Shown: positions 23,650 through 35,277, numbered from the stretch's first letter. The stretch: DNA of 64,000 bases from Watersipora subatra (GCF_963576615.1 NC_088714.1:41138072-41202071); one strand, 5' to 3'. Notes: generated by a model not told the origin, from the sequence alone. A program made the numbers and translations.

Positions 23650-25242
23650 CTAAAAATGTCTAATCTATATACAGAAATCTCAAAGTTGGTCTGTCGTTCC
23701 TCTGTCCAGCTACAGTTGGTAAAGGTTTAGCAGTGGTAAATTACCTTCGGAAAACCACCTTCGTCCTGGATTAGAACTCACGACATTTATATCGCAAGTC
23801 TAATAACAAGCGCGTGCAACCACAAGGCAAATCTGTTCTTATCACATGCATCACTCTTATCATATACATGTACTGTATATCCTTTTTCACGATTGCACAC
23901 ACTGAATGTGTACTTTTTAATATTAATTAAAACAGTGTACTATCGGGACACGATGACCCTGTTATAAAATTTTTTTTGCTTTGCTATATGGATTACAATG
24001 TTTCGTTTGACCCATTTTTTCCCATGAGGCTAAGACGAGGACAAATTTTATTTTACTTTTTTTCTGCCAGACAAGATCAACAAAAGGTTTTCTCGAAATT
24101 AAAACTTGGCAGTCGGTATTCCGATTACAAAGAAATAACCAAAATTTCGATATGCTAGTCGCCGAAATCCCTCCCACAACGCCTGAAAGAGATATACGAT
24201 GCTCGCTATCTCAGTTTAGCGCCATTTGTTAAAAGTTATAATAAAAATGAATTCGACAACAGATAATTTATAAAATTTTAGCCTATGACAAAGTTGAAGT
24301 TTAGTAAAGTTAGTTTAGTCTGTATCAAAGGTAAGAACTCCCCATGGTACATACTGCACGTAGTACATTGTTACATTTTTATTACAGATCATAACAACTA
24401 AATACACTAAAGTTACTGTAGGTAACTATAGTTACTAAGGCTAACATATTGTTTTGTTACTAATTTTTAATATGTACTGTTTGTATATAAAACTTTGATA
24501 AAACCAAATGATTTTTATCAGGTGGTGTTTGCATTAGATAGTTACTATTGGTTTCTATATATACCCCTCTATACGATATTTTCGCTGCAACATTGAAACT
24601 AATTGAAATCATATATTTGTAAAACAAATAATTTTTCATTGAAGTCATAGCAAAACAAACTTTATTTAGCCATTACTTGCTAATTATTTCACATTTACAT
24701 TTAAACACCTTTACATTTGTTTTATTTTTTCTCTTAATGTATTTCGGCAAAAAACTTTTTTCATAATATAAAATTTAAAAGCTACAGATGTTAGAAAGTT
24801 TGAAACCTTCACAGGGTTTACTGCACAAACACTTTTCTCGTGATATGAAGTTTGAAAGTGAGAATGTTGTTATTATGTTAAATATTATATGTTGGTACAT
24901 GTTAAATAAAAAAATACGTCTTCTATGCAAAAACGTTTTTATTACCGTGGCAATGCGGGGCATTTTTATAGTACTTGGTAAAAGATGCTGCAAGCCATTT
25001 CTGTCCTGTATCTGTTTTGGCTGCTAAACCACTGTGGTAAGTGGGGAGTAGCCGTTTGTTTAGCAACAACCAAAAACTACCTGGCAATAACAGAATGCTC
25101 ATAACGTATGACTAGTAATATGAAAAAGAAAAATGCTTAATACTACGCAAATGACAAAAAACTAGGAATAAGGAAATTACAGAATACTAGGAATGACAAT
25201 GACAAAAGGCGAGCAATAAGCAAACGGTAAAAGACCGGCATT

Positions 25243-26813
25243 AAAGGTTGACTTGCAACAAAGTTCCTGTTACAGTTATTTATAATCAAAAGATTCACCA
25301 TGTCTTACTCTGCTGTGTTGTAAGTGCAAAATATGTGGAAATGTGATTACAGCTCTTAAAGCTAAAAAACGAACAGTTAATCAAGCCATCAGGAAACCGC
25401 CATAGATTGGAATCCCTCTCCAAAAATGTTCAAATGGGATGTAATTGAACACGATGTGCTTCTGTTTACACTTTCATAAAACCTGATCCGTCGAGATATT
25501 TGTCGTCTATTTCGACTATGTCCTCTATTGTCCTTACACGTCTGTTTCATCATCATTGTAACACTGTCACTTTGAGCAGTGATATCTCAAAACCTAGCCT
25601 AAAAATTCGTTTAATTTTCTACCCTTAGATTGAAAGAGTGCATATCATCCTCTGATAAACATGAGGAGCCTGTTGGTCACCTGTGATGGTTGAAAAATGC
25701 TGCAGAAATCATTTGAGCCATAAGGCAGGAAGCATAGGCCACATAATCAGGTTATGACTAGATGATTAGACCAGGCTGAAACGAAACTGTGAAGTATCCC
25801 AGGACACTTATATTTCGCTAGTATTTAGTTTCGTGAGTAGCTCACAGAGTAAAATTTCGAAGCAACTTAATTTCGCAGCTCTGATGAGTGCGAAAATATA
25901 GTGATGTGAAAATAAATGCAGTGGAACAAACATAATTAGATTCTTCAGGTTCAGTTCACCGATAAAAAAAAATTTCAATTTGCGACTAGTTTGTAATTGT
26001 GAACCGCAGGTAGAATGGTGTGGGCAAGGTCGATAATGCAATTTGATCGCTTGCTGCCATTTGTTTCTTGGACTATCAACAGGCCCGTTTTCACTGGGGC
26101 AGCTGGCCGGCTGAGCCGCCCAACTTTTTGGGAATTTTTTACGGTAAGTACAGTCCAACTCGGATAACTCGCCCTCAGATAAAATGTAACATTTCATCTC
26201 AAACACAAGGTTAACTCAAACGGATTTGTTTGGTCAGTTCCAACGCAATGATAAATTCCTTCAGATAACTCGACCTCAACATCATTTATTCGAAAAGTTA
26301 TTTGCCCAACAGCCATGGACACGGTTTTTATCGCTGTAGAATATCACTTCATTCCAAGCCATAGAGACAAACATCAACTTCTAGTAGTTCTTAGGCATCA
26401 TTATTATCATCATCAGAGGCAAAATATTTTTGTTAACGACTTTTATAAAGATTTGCAGAAGATTAAGTTTTATCAAACACCCACTTGGTCATGTCCCATC
26501 GAAAGCGTAAAAGCCTCCGAATGAACTTAAAATAAAATCCGCAAAATTGATCTTTGTTAAAACGCTCAAAAGAAAAAGATGTCTTTTTCTTTTGAGCGTT
26601 TTAACTGCGGTCATGTTTTGCCTATTTTAATTTAAAAGCGTCTCGTCAGTCACATCACTTAAAACAACTGTTTATTAACTGTTCATTTTTTAGCTATTAA
26701 GAGCTTGTAATCACATTTCCACATATTTTGCACCTGCAACACAGAAGAGTAAGACATGGTGAATCTTTTGATACGAAATAACTGTAATGTGAATTTTGTT
26801 GCAAGTCAACCTT
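25243..26813. mobile_element. ~880-bp MITE family, copy C, split by other elements
   Basis: The left part is 25243-25796 and the right end 26655-26813. Between them lie the truncated TA element (25797-26083), a Tigger-like left end (from about 26145, CAGTCCAACTCGGATAACTC) and a short hairpin (about 26560-26610). Confidence 0.75.
25797..26083. mobile_element. Right-truncated copy of the CCCTAGGACAC element
   Basis: Closely similar to 32509-33200 minus the nested 399-bp insertion. The left end follows a TA (25795-25796). Homology stops at about 26083. Confidence 0.8.
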
Positions 26814-27116
26814 CAAGCAAATACTAATATCTAGCCACAAGCATGCGGCAAACAGTAATACATGAATAACAGTTGCTAGCAAAAAACAATAAATAATAAA
26901 TTATTAATGCTTACATAAAGTGATGCGAGCAGCAATAAGAATGTACAGTCAGCAGTAGTGAATATGAGCCCATTTTCAGCAGACCAAGGGAGTAAACTTA
27001 AAGTTGGTTTTGACACACCAATATGTGAACAAGTTATTACTGCATAACATACATGTATGCGAAATTCTCATGTTAGACCTTTTTCAAGTTTATAAACAAC
27101 CAAAAAAATGTTTTAC

Positions 27117-27281
27117 CTTGTCCATGTTGAGCAGCGGGTGGAGCTCGTGAATTCTCTCTGGGCCAATGAGTTCAATAGGTGCTGGGTGCCACTGTGACCT
27201 GGACAGCTGGTACTTCATCTCATCCATACGTGTTGGAGTCTCAGCGAGCCTTAAACTTCCGGGCTTGTGAAAGCCAATGGC
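27117..27281 (-). CDS. DMGDH: DMGDH exon 4: FAD-dependent oxidoreductase domain
   Basis: Residues 126-180: 55 codons, phase 0 at both ends. It begins AIGFHKPGSLRLAETPTR and ends LLNMDK before donor GTAAAA. The GFHKPGSLRLA-TP block and the LLNM-K block are typical of the DMGDH/SARDH/PDPR oxidoreductase domain. The next residues (ILGGLWNP, exon 5) continue the family pattern exactly. The acceptor is TTTTACCAG. Confidence 0.94.
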
Positions 27282-27426
27282 CTGGTAAAAGACATCATTG
27301 CATATGGCACAAACTCGAGAGTACATATCATTTATAGATTCAACAATACATAATTCAGTCTATGAAGTTTTTATCAACAAAAAGCTTTCCAGAGGCTGAG
27401 ATTGTATGATGGCAGTAGACTACTGG

Positions 27427-27480
27427 GCCGAGAGAGCCGGTAGTGCCGAGAGAGCCGGTAGTGCCGAGAAAGCCAGCCTG
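27427..27480. repeat. ~18-bp repeat, 3 copies (GCCGAGAGAGCCGGTAGT)
   Basis: A short GC-rich tandem repeat in an AT-rich intron, about 150 bp upstream of DMGDH exon 4. Confidence 0.85.
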
Positions 27481-28018
27481 GCCAGCAAAATATGCAGTAG
27501 CAAAAGGATTGGCTGGTTATAATGTACTTACTGTAGGTCTGACCACTCGAATAAAATATTTACTTGATTTTTAGCAATGATGAATAAAACAAATTCACTA
27601 TATTTGTAGATCGCTTATCTCATAGCAGATCACCTGCAAGGCCTGCCAAATAACAAATACACTCTTAGCAATGACATCATAGTCTGCTTCAAAATATTGA
27701 AAGGAATTAAAACCAATAAAAGGTTGACATCGCGAGGAATGATTTTCAGGGAATCATTGAACATATTATATTCGATAGGTGTATTTTGCAAATTATTAAG
27801 AGAATTTGCCGTAAGCAGATATTTTCACAAATTTTCGAAATTGAAATCGAAAAATAAACATATAAACACCATCATTTTGGATTATGACTGGGTTGCCTTG
27901 CGATGACCTTCAAAAGTAAACTTAATTTTTTTATGCCAAAGATTTATGATTGAACCAAACAAAAGAGTCTAGATTCATTAGGATGCCTGAAATTTTAAAA
28001 TATTTTAAAGGAATACTA

Positions 28019-28135
28019 GCGGTGTAGTTGCGGTGTGGTAGATTGAGTTGGCTACTTGGAACACATGCTAACAAAAGTTGGTGTTAAAGGAATACTAGCG
28101 GTGTAGTTGCGGTGTGGTGGATTGAGTTGGCTAAA
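28019..28135. repeat. Two copies of a ~49-bp unit
   Basis: AAAGGAATACTAGCGGTGTA begins each copy, about 64 bp apart. Confidence 0.85.
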
Positions 28136-28489
28136 AAATGACATTACAATTTTATGAAATTCTGACAGAATTAAAGACAAACATTTATTACTATCATTGA
28201 AACGAGACAGAAAATAAAGTGATTCTAAAATTCTAATTATGTATTTTTAGAATAATCAAAGATCCTTCCTATAACTTTAAGAACTGAACATCTAGCTGAA
28301 ATTGGAACAGATTTATCCGCTGATGAATTAACACATTATTTTGGGGCTTTAGTTGAGCACATTCACATCATACGAGTCAATCTTTACATTGCCAAATTAG
28401 TCCTAAATTAATCGCCCTTTTCCAAATCTCAAATATGCAGTTGGCTAAACCATAGACATCTACGAAAGTGTTCAAATATTGTCACTTGC

Positions 28490-28588
28490 CTGGCCAGTTT
28501 CTTTTTCAATGGTATCAAGAGTGTTGATGGCGAAGTAATGAGCCTTCTTTAAGTTTATGGCACCATTGAAGTACGTAACCAGGCCAGC
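28490..28588 (-). CDS. DMGDH: DMGDH exon 3 (ends at a GC donor)
   Basis: Residues 93-125: 33 codons, phase 0 at both ends. It starts AGLVTYF, continuing the STWHA-AGL block of exon 2, and ends EKETGQ. The acceptor is CTTTGCAG. The donor is CAG followed by GCAAGT, the standard form of the rare GC-AG intron class; no GT in the right phase would join it to exon 4. Where vertebrate DMGDH has His-Pro-Gly before the INLKK block, this protein has Asn-Gly-Ala. A 32-bp minisatellite begins about 80 bp upstream of the exon, in intron 2. Confidence 0.92.
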
Positions 28589-28665
28589 CTGCAAAGTAAC
28601 CGGCCATTTGCTGATCTACTCGTGCTACTGTTCTAAATGTGAAACAACTTATGCACTGGTTCAAC

Positions 28666-29020
28666 TGTACAATCCCAAACATACTGAGAGTCTCAACTGT
28701 ACAATCCCAAACATACTGAGAGTCTCAACTGTACAATCCCAAATATACTGAGAGTCTCAACTGTACAATCCCGAATATACTGAGAGTCTCAACTGTACAA
28801 TCCCAAATATACTGAGAGTCTCAACTGTACAATCCCGAATATACTGAGAGTCTCAACTGTACAATCCCTCATACTGATAGTCCCAACTGTACAATACCTA
28901 TGCTAATAGTTTCAACTGTACAATCCCAAACATACTGATAGTCTCCACTGTACAATCTCTTATACTGATAGTCTCAACTGTACAATGACTTATACTGATA
29001 GACTCAACTGTACAATCCAT
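28666..29020. repeat. ~32-bp minisatellite (CTGTACAATCCCAAACATAC)
   Basis: About 11 units, drifting towards the right end. It lies between DMGDH exons 2 and 3. Confidence 0.92.
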
Positions 29021-29074
29021 AAACTGATACATAGCCATTTTCTATAAGGGTCGCTAATTCTAACATTCACTTAC

Positions 29075-29228
29075 AGCATGCCATGTGGAGCCTGCAGTCA
29101 GCTCGCTCTTCTCTAGGAGTATGACATCACTCACACCTTTCTTTGCCAAAATATATGCAAGTGCGGTGCCCACACACCCACCTCCCGCTACTACTACTTT
29201 AGCCTGATCTTTCCACTCTGCTGCATTT
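29075..29228 (-). CDS. DMGDH: DMGDH exon 2: Rossmann FAD-binding motif and FAD-linking histidine
   Basis: Residues 41-92. The exon holds a hydrophobic strand followed by AGGGCVG (the GxGxxG dinucleotide-binding loop, residues 55-61). It ends [10 protein letters not shown], where His91 matches the histidine that binds FAD covalently in animal dimethylglycine dehydrogenases. The acceptor is GTTGTAG and the donor GTAAGTG. DMGDH is a mitochondrial-matrix enzyme that oxidatively demethylates dimethylglycine to sarcosine. It passes electrons to electron-transfer flavoprotein and the one-carbon unit to tetrahydrofolate. The pairing of STWHA with AGL across the next junction favours DMGDH over sarcosine dehydrogenase or PDPR. 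Confidence 0.95.
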
Positions 29229-30637
29229 CTACAACAGAGCAGTTCACAAGGTCAATGAAGTTGATGAGAATCACTGCGCTAAACTCCTCTGGGACTTCTA
29301 CATCAGGACTGACAAGTACATCTTTGCAAACCAGGCTGATATAGTGGTGAAGAATAAGGAGAGCAAGAGGGCTAGTATAATAGATAATTCTATAATATAA
29401 CAGCATCCAATGACTAAGATGTAGCCACAAAGTAAAGCAGAAAGTGTAGAATTATCTCCCACTCGGAGAGTAAGAGATATTGTCAATGTCAGATTTAAGT
29501 CCACTGATCTGAGTACCACTTAGAGTGAAAAGTGCTGACACATAAGAACAACTGTAATACCAGTATTTGTTGAAGCATCGGACATAATAACATCTGCATA
29601 TCAGATGTAGCTCACCCAAATACCCACAACAATCAACGCAAGCGAGTCGTAGAAAAGTTAGCTATTGGGAACGGCTACAATCTCTGGTCAGGTGCCAAAA
29701 CTCCCAGGTCTCTGGTAGGAGACCCGAGCTTGACTAGACATTACCACCCATATGGGTTAACAGTGATGAGGAAAAACTTCTTCTTTATACATATATACAA
29801 GCAGGTGTGCATACATGTGTCTGCGTTCACACTTATGTATGTGTATATATGAGTGTGTATATAAACACAAAAATTACGAACAGATATGTTGAAGTCTGCA
29901 AGTAGGCTATTCTGGTGTTTACAGTTTAGTACCGTACAGGATGAAAATATCCGATGGATATAAAAATTTGCGAATTCGCGGGCAGACAATTCCGCGAATT
30001 ATTAAATGTCGTGAATAATTTGTTCTATTTTTAAACACAAGAACAACTACTGCCTCAAATTAAAAACTAGTCGCTAGGCAGAAGTACTAAACGTAGCCGA
30101 GTTCTAAAACTTTTTTAAAATTATCGCCGGAGCTTCGAGATAACCCCATTGCTAATGCATCACACTTCTTTACAAAATTATTCAAGGTTTTTACAAGTTA
30201 CCGTATGCATAATGGCATCATCGCAAAAATAGCCGTTAAGCAGAAGTACTAAACGTAGCCGAGTTCCAAATTTTTTTTAAAAGCATCGCCGGGGCTTCGA
30301 GTTAACCCCATTGCTAATGCATCACACTTCTTTACAGAATTATTCAATGTTGCCACGTGTTATGCAGAATGGCTTCGCAAAAATCTATATTAGTTTTTTA
30401 CATTAAAATCGACTGCATCAACTTCTAAAACTGTTGTTGATGACTCTAGTGATTCTGATCTGGATATCATGGTATGTATTTGATTTTTAGAATCGTTTTT
30501 TTCCATAATTACCTAACTGCATTAGTTCATTATCTTGTTTAAAACCGATCGCTTTTATTCGATACTTCAGCTATTGTTTTTGTACTTCTTGTACAATTGT
30601 TAATATTTTTCTTTTTTGTGTTTACTGCAGATTAAGA

Positions 30638-32407
30638 ATGAAACAGCATCTCTTCCTGTCACGAAAACTAGAGACAAATATTCCAACTACACCGATAGTG
30701 AACGCCTTACCATTTGCCAACATGCGTGTACCTATGGCACCTATGGTACCTATACCTACACATAAATTTCCAAATATTAAAAACGAATCGACTGTACGAA
30801 CGTGGCTGAAAATCTACAAGGAGAAAGTTGACACATTAAAAAATAAATTCAAGGAAGAATATGATCCCAAAATCCATGTGGTGTCATGTTTATATGACAA
30901 GTTTGATGATAAGCGTGGACGCCCTAAGAAATTAGGAAACAAAATGGACAATCTTGTTATCAAAAATCTTGAACAAATTCGCACAGCTGGTGGCGTGGTT
31001 AATCGGCGGATTGCTCAGTGCGTGACAAGAGCAGTTATTAGCAAAGGAAACCCAGGTCTTCTTAAGGAAAATGGAGGTAGCATTGAGCTGACTGAGGGCT
31101 GGGCGAAGTCGCTGTTCAAGAGAATGGGACACACACAAAGGAAGGCCACTACTAGAAAACTTAAGCTCCCTACAGATTACATAGAGGAAATGTCGCTAAC
31201 TTTTACAAGTGAGATATCCCAGCATGTGATGGCAAAAAACATTCCTTTGTGTCTGATCCTTAATTGGGACCAAACACCACTCAAGTATGTGCCAGTCTCA
31301 GATAAAACCATGGCCCCCAAGGGCTCGAAAAAGGTAACCATTAACGGCCTTAGCGACAAAAGAGGGGTTACTGTTGTATTAGCAGTGTCTATGGACGGTA
31401 CGATGCTTCCCTATCAGGTTATTTACCTGGGTAAAACTGCCAAAAGTTTGCCGCAGCACAAAATGCCTGCAGGCTTTGATTTACAAGCAAACCCTAGCCA
31501 CTGGGCCAACGAGGAGACAATGATCAAATATGTGGAGAATGTCATTCGGCCATACTTAGATGAAACGAGGACTCGACTTGGCAAACCAGATACGCCAGCT
31601 CTTCTTCTTTATGACGCTTTTCGAGCACACAATACTGATAATTTCAAAAGCAAACTCAGCTCCATGAATGTGATCTGCGTGCAGGTAAGCCTAGATTTTA
31701 AATTGATACTTTCTTAAATTTGTGTATCAGTTTTATAACATAGCCAAATCCTGTTCTTCGTTTCATTGTTTGTAAGGCATAGTTATGTATATATATAGTA
31801 CTGTATTGGCAATAATTTCATTTCACAAATAGAAATGTTGTTCAAATTAGGCCATACAACTTAGTTCAGGCCAATCAATATTTAACTGCATTTTGTTTTA
31901 TAGAAAATGCAGTTAAATATTGACTGAAAAACATGACTGACATCCTGCAGCCATTAGACCTCTCAGTCAATCAACCGTTTAAAGACTTCATCAAATCACA
32001 ATTCTCCCAATGGTAAGCATATAAATTTAAAATGAGCCTGACTGCGAAGCCATAAAAAAATTGTGTAAACGAAGACATTTTAAAGCCTCTGCAAACGCTC
32101 TTTGCAATGTTGAAGCATTGGATGCAAAAAGAATTTGCTTGGAAAACCTGTTTTGCATCAATTGTAACTGTCTATAAAATGGCAGAATGTTTGATCTAAG
32201 CATAATTTTTTGATTCACAGGTACACAGAACAAATCATGGAGGTCGGCCATCAGTATGAGAAGGTTGCATCACTGATGAAAAACGTAACCCAGTTCAGAG
32301 AGATACATGCCAAATGGTTGTGTGAATCATACAGGCACTTTTCATTACCATCGCAGAGGGTGACCATACGAAATGGATTCACCAAGGCAGGGATATTGGA
32401 ACCATGA
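30638..32407 (+). pseudogene. pogo/jerky-like DDE transposase, interrupted
   Basis: The main frame (30638-31684) has a helix-turn-helix end, then NWDQTPLKYVP (first catalytic Asp) and LLLYDAFRAHNT (second Asp). Further on, LQPLDLSVNQPFKDF (about 31949-31995) supplies the third acidic position, and YTEQIMEVGHQY continues at 32221 to a stop at 32405-32407. Two interruptions look like spliceosomal introns: CAG/GTAAGC at 31684, and TG/GTAAGC at about 32011 with TTCACAG at 32220. Upstream, the expected N-terminal frame (YTDSERLTICQHA, about 30692-30731) runs out of phase with the main ORF across an ACCTATGG-type repeat at 30727-30766. The gene is therefore probably broken at its N-terminus. Confidence 0.75.
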
Positions 32408-32508
32408 TTGCATTATTCAGAAATGTGTAGAATGTAGAGATAGTTAAAATGTATAAATACATATTTTACTACCCTAACTAGAGTGTTGGAATAGGTTAAT
32501 GTTACTTA

Positions 32509-33711
32509 CCCTAGGACACTTATATTTCGCTAGTATTTAGTTTCGTGAGTAGCATACAGAGTAAAATTTCGCTGCAACTTAATTTCGCAGCTCTGATGAG
32601 TGCGAAAATATAGTAATGTGAAAATAAATGCAGTGGAACAAACATCATTAGATTCCTCAGGTCCAGGTCACTGGTACGAAATATTTTTCAATTTGGGACT
32701 ACAGTACTTTTCAGACTATAAAACGCACCTCTATATAAGCTGCATCTGCTTTATTTTCCAATAAACGATAATAAAACAATACATAAGCCACACCTTTGAA
32801 GAGGCCGCAGAACTAAGGACTATGCTTTTTAACGTGGCAGCAACTTTCCTGTATAAAACGGAACAGTGGAGAACGGCACCGTTTCGTATTATCCGACGCT
32901 TTTTAACTTAGTGCCTAACGGGACAGTACCGTGAGGCATTGTTTCGTATTTTCTTTCACCGCTAGAAGCCACTAATTGGAGATTCCCGTTAGTGCGCCCT
33001 AGCGGTTAAAGAAACAGCCACAGATTAGCCGCACCCTTATATAAGCCGCATAGCTCAAATCATCAGAAAAAATTAGCCGCTAATAGTCCGAAAAGTACGG
33101 TAGTTTTTATTTGTGAACCACAGGTAGAAATGTGTAGGCGATATCAATAATACAATTTGATCGCTTGCTGCCATTTGTTTCCTGGACTATCAATGACATC
33201 AAGGTCCCTGTCGTAGTGACCTATGTGGTACCGATATTAGAATTCAAGTATTTATAGCACGCGGTGGCCATGGCTCCAGGTTGTTATTGCTTTTGGCTGG
33301 TAATAAAATTCATCACCACAATAATTATTATTCAATTTTATGACTTTCCCTATTAGACTGTCATCCTCATCAGTTACAAATTCAATAACTAAACTAATAT
33401 CATCATCTTCCTAATTTGTCTAGGCTTTTCCAAAAAAACTTATTATCTTAATTTGTTTTGCCATGCTGCTCAGTCGGTGTATTAGCTATAATGAGTTTAG
33501 CAAAAATTACCCAATGAGCCAACCACACACGAAACTTGCCTGCATTTTTAATATGACGATTTTATTGTGAATATCAATGAACAAAGCCATTTAATTTCGC
33601 GTTTTCGCTCGTTCGTTATGATAGTTTAGTTTCGCTCATGAAATTTTCGCGAGAGTATGTTGCCGCGAAAATGCGAAAGTTAGATGCCGCGAATACATAA
33701 GTGTCCTAGGG
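32509..33711. mobile_element. TA-flanked element with CCCTAGGACACTTAT termini
   Basis: The terminal inverted repeats CCCTAGGACACTTAT (32509-32523 and the complement ending 33711) are flanked by TA on both sides. The body is rich in TTTCGC/GCGAAA motifs. A second, right-truncated copy lies at about 25797-26083. No coding capacity was recognised, so it is a MITE-like non-autonomous element. It is interrupted by the element at 32702-33100. Confidence 0.8.
32702..33100. mobile_element. 399-bp TA-flanked element (CAGTACTTTTC termini)
   Basis: It starts CAGTACTTTTCAGACTAT and ends with the near-complement (ATAGTCCGAAAAGTACGG), flanked by TA at 32700-32701 and 33101-33102. The related copy at 25797-26083 lacks this insertion and has a single TA at the matching place, which confirms both boundaries and the TA duplication. 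It is non-coding. Confidence 0.85.
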
Positions 33712-34375
33712 TATCTTTTTTCCAGATTGATGTTTTACTCTGGGGTCACGACAGGTCTGTTTCGCGCTAATGCTCTATTAAGGTAAAACGTGTTAAAATC
33801 CAGAATTTAACACAAGTCACCTGAAGAGTGCACTAGCACGAAGCAGACCTGTCGTGACCCCAGAGTAAAACATCAATTTGGAAGAAAGATAAGTAACATT
33901 AACTTATTCCAACACTTTAGTTAGTTATAACACTCCACACTTTTTAGAGCGTAGAGTGCTGTTAGCAGTAGGCCTGACCACTCACTATAATTACATATTT
34001 TATAGAACATTAAATATATTATATATATACATGTACTTGAAATAAATTCATATATATAGATATTTCTCAAGGATTTTTAGAGATATTTTTATGTATAAAT
34101 ATATTATAATTAATTACAAACTTGAGTGTACAACTAATGTATTTCAAATACAAATAAAATTTTACAAACAATGAATGGAGTGAATAAAAAGTTTCGCCCA
34201 TATGGTGGTTGTCTTGCAATAAAATTAAACTGATACATTTGATAAGTAAATACTGGTGTGGAATGGTGCTCTCTGACTAGTCATTTTGGTAATAGCAGGC
34301 TAGCAGCGGTATATCGCTGTCACTGCCTTGGGTAGATGTTAAAGGCAATTCTCTCACTACTACGTGGCTGGTAAG

Positions 34376-34812
34376 TCAGTTATCATCAGAAATCTCCTCA
34401 TGGCTTACTATTGCAACGTTCTGCTGGTTGGCCAAAAGTTTGTGATCGTAAAGGCGTTCTTGTTCCTTTTTTAAAACAGATATATTTTCCTCGTTAGCAG
34501 CTGCGGTCACTTCAATTTCAAGACATCCCTGAATGATTGGTGATCTTCTAGGAATAACATCCACCACCCTTGCAGTCTTGTACCTCCGGATATGATAAAA
34601 AAGCTGCTTACTCTACTTATTTCACGGGGTAGATGACCAACCGTTGCGCAGTCTGCGTTTATTAGCTTTACTGCAAATAGATCGTGCAGATTATTGGGCT
34701 CCTCTCTCACACTAAAATGAATAACGAAGCGGTAAGGATGGAAAAATAAACATTGCCTTTCACTGAAGTAAAATTCAATTATTAATTTAGTAAATGGTTT
34801 AAAAAAACCCAT
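34376..34812 (-). pseudogene. HIRAN-like domain fragment inside the pogo element
   Basis: The segment from about 34711 down to about 34590 reads EEPNNLHDLFAVKL, then TVGHLPREISRV. It resembles HIRAN-type domains (EP-N-x-x-D-x-x-AV, then VG-x-LPRE). A TTTTAG acceptor-like site lies just before it at about 34712. After about 34590 the plausible continuation (VVDVIPRRSPIIQG) is in another frame, so one frameshift or an unrecognised intron separates them. It faces the transposase gene and lies within the same terminal repeats, so it may be a second element-encoded protein. The family assignment is by eye. Confidence 0.45.
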
Positions 34813-35277
34813 TACTCACCACAAGTTGTTGGCTTATCAAAGGCCTCAAAAACGATGAATATTCGTGAAAACCTCTGGACGCAGCAAAAAATTTTTACCG
34901 TAGCTTAGCATGATCGCCTCGCAGTTGTAAGCTAAGTATAAACCGGAACACGCAGTGTGCGCATGCGTAGGAATAACTCTATTATTAGCGGCAATAGAGT
35001 TAACTTTTCCTAGAGAGTGGCAGTTTTCAGCCGCGAATAAATTCATCCGCGAATATGCATGAAAAGACAATTTTCGCGAAATATAACTCCGCGAATAAAT
35101 TAATCCTGTACGGTACATTCTGATATAGCAGACAGAGACAGCAGGGCGTGGGATTTTTTAGATAATTGATTTTTGTCAAGACAACACCAACCTAAGCTTT
35201 AGAATATAAAGATTGAAAACTTGGCGTAAGGTTAATGAAAACAGCCTCGCGCGTCAACTCGCAAATTAAAGCAATAC

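Larger units (their letters stand above)
32474..33924. mobile_element. foldback (long inverted repeat) element, split by an insertion
   Basis: The left arm begins CTAACTAGAGTGTTGGAATA (32474) and resumes at 33712 with TCTTTTTTCCAGATTGATG to about 33765. The right arm (about 33835-33924) is the inverted copy of both parts, without interruption. The arms are about 90 bp around a ~60-bp loop. The mirror arm reads GTTACTTATCTT, so the original left arm had a single TA where the nested element now sits. Confidence 0.75.
29932..35113 (+). mobile_element. pogo-type DNA transposon with TA duplication and nested insertions
   Basis: The ends are inverted copies of CCGTACAGGAT (29932-29942 and 35103-35113), each flanked by TA, as for Tc1/mariner/pogo insertions. 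The element fills most of DMGDH intron 1 and ends about 165 bp from exon 1. It carries a DDE transposase gene on plus (about 30470-32407) and a HIRAN-like fragment on minus (about 34376-34812). Direct repeats lie near its left end: the block at about 30078-30230 recurs at about 30238-30370. A foldback element and two further elements are nested at 32474-33924. Confidence 0.75.

Noticed and set aside
29620..29760. A tRNA-derived SINE near CTCTGGTAGGAGACCC
   Set aside because: The block looks repeat-like, but no A and B boxes with proper spacing could be shown.
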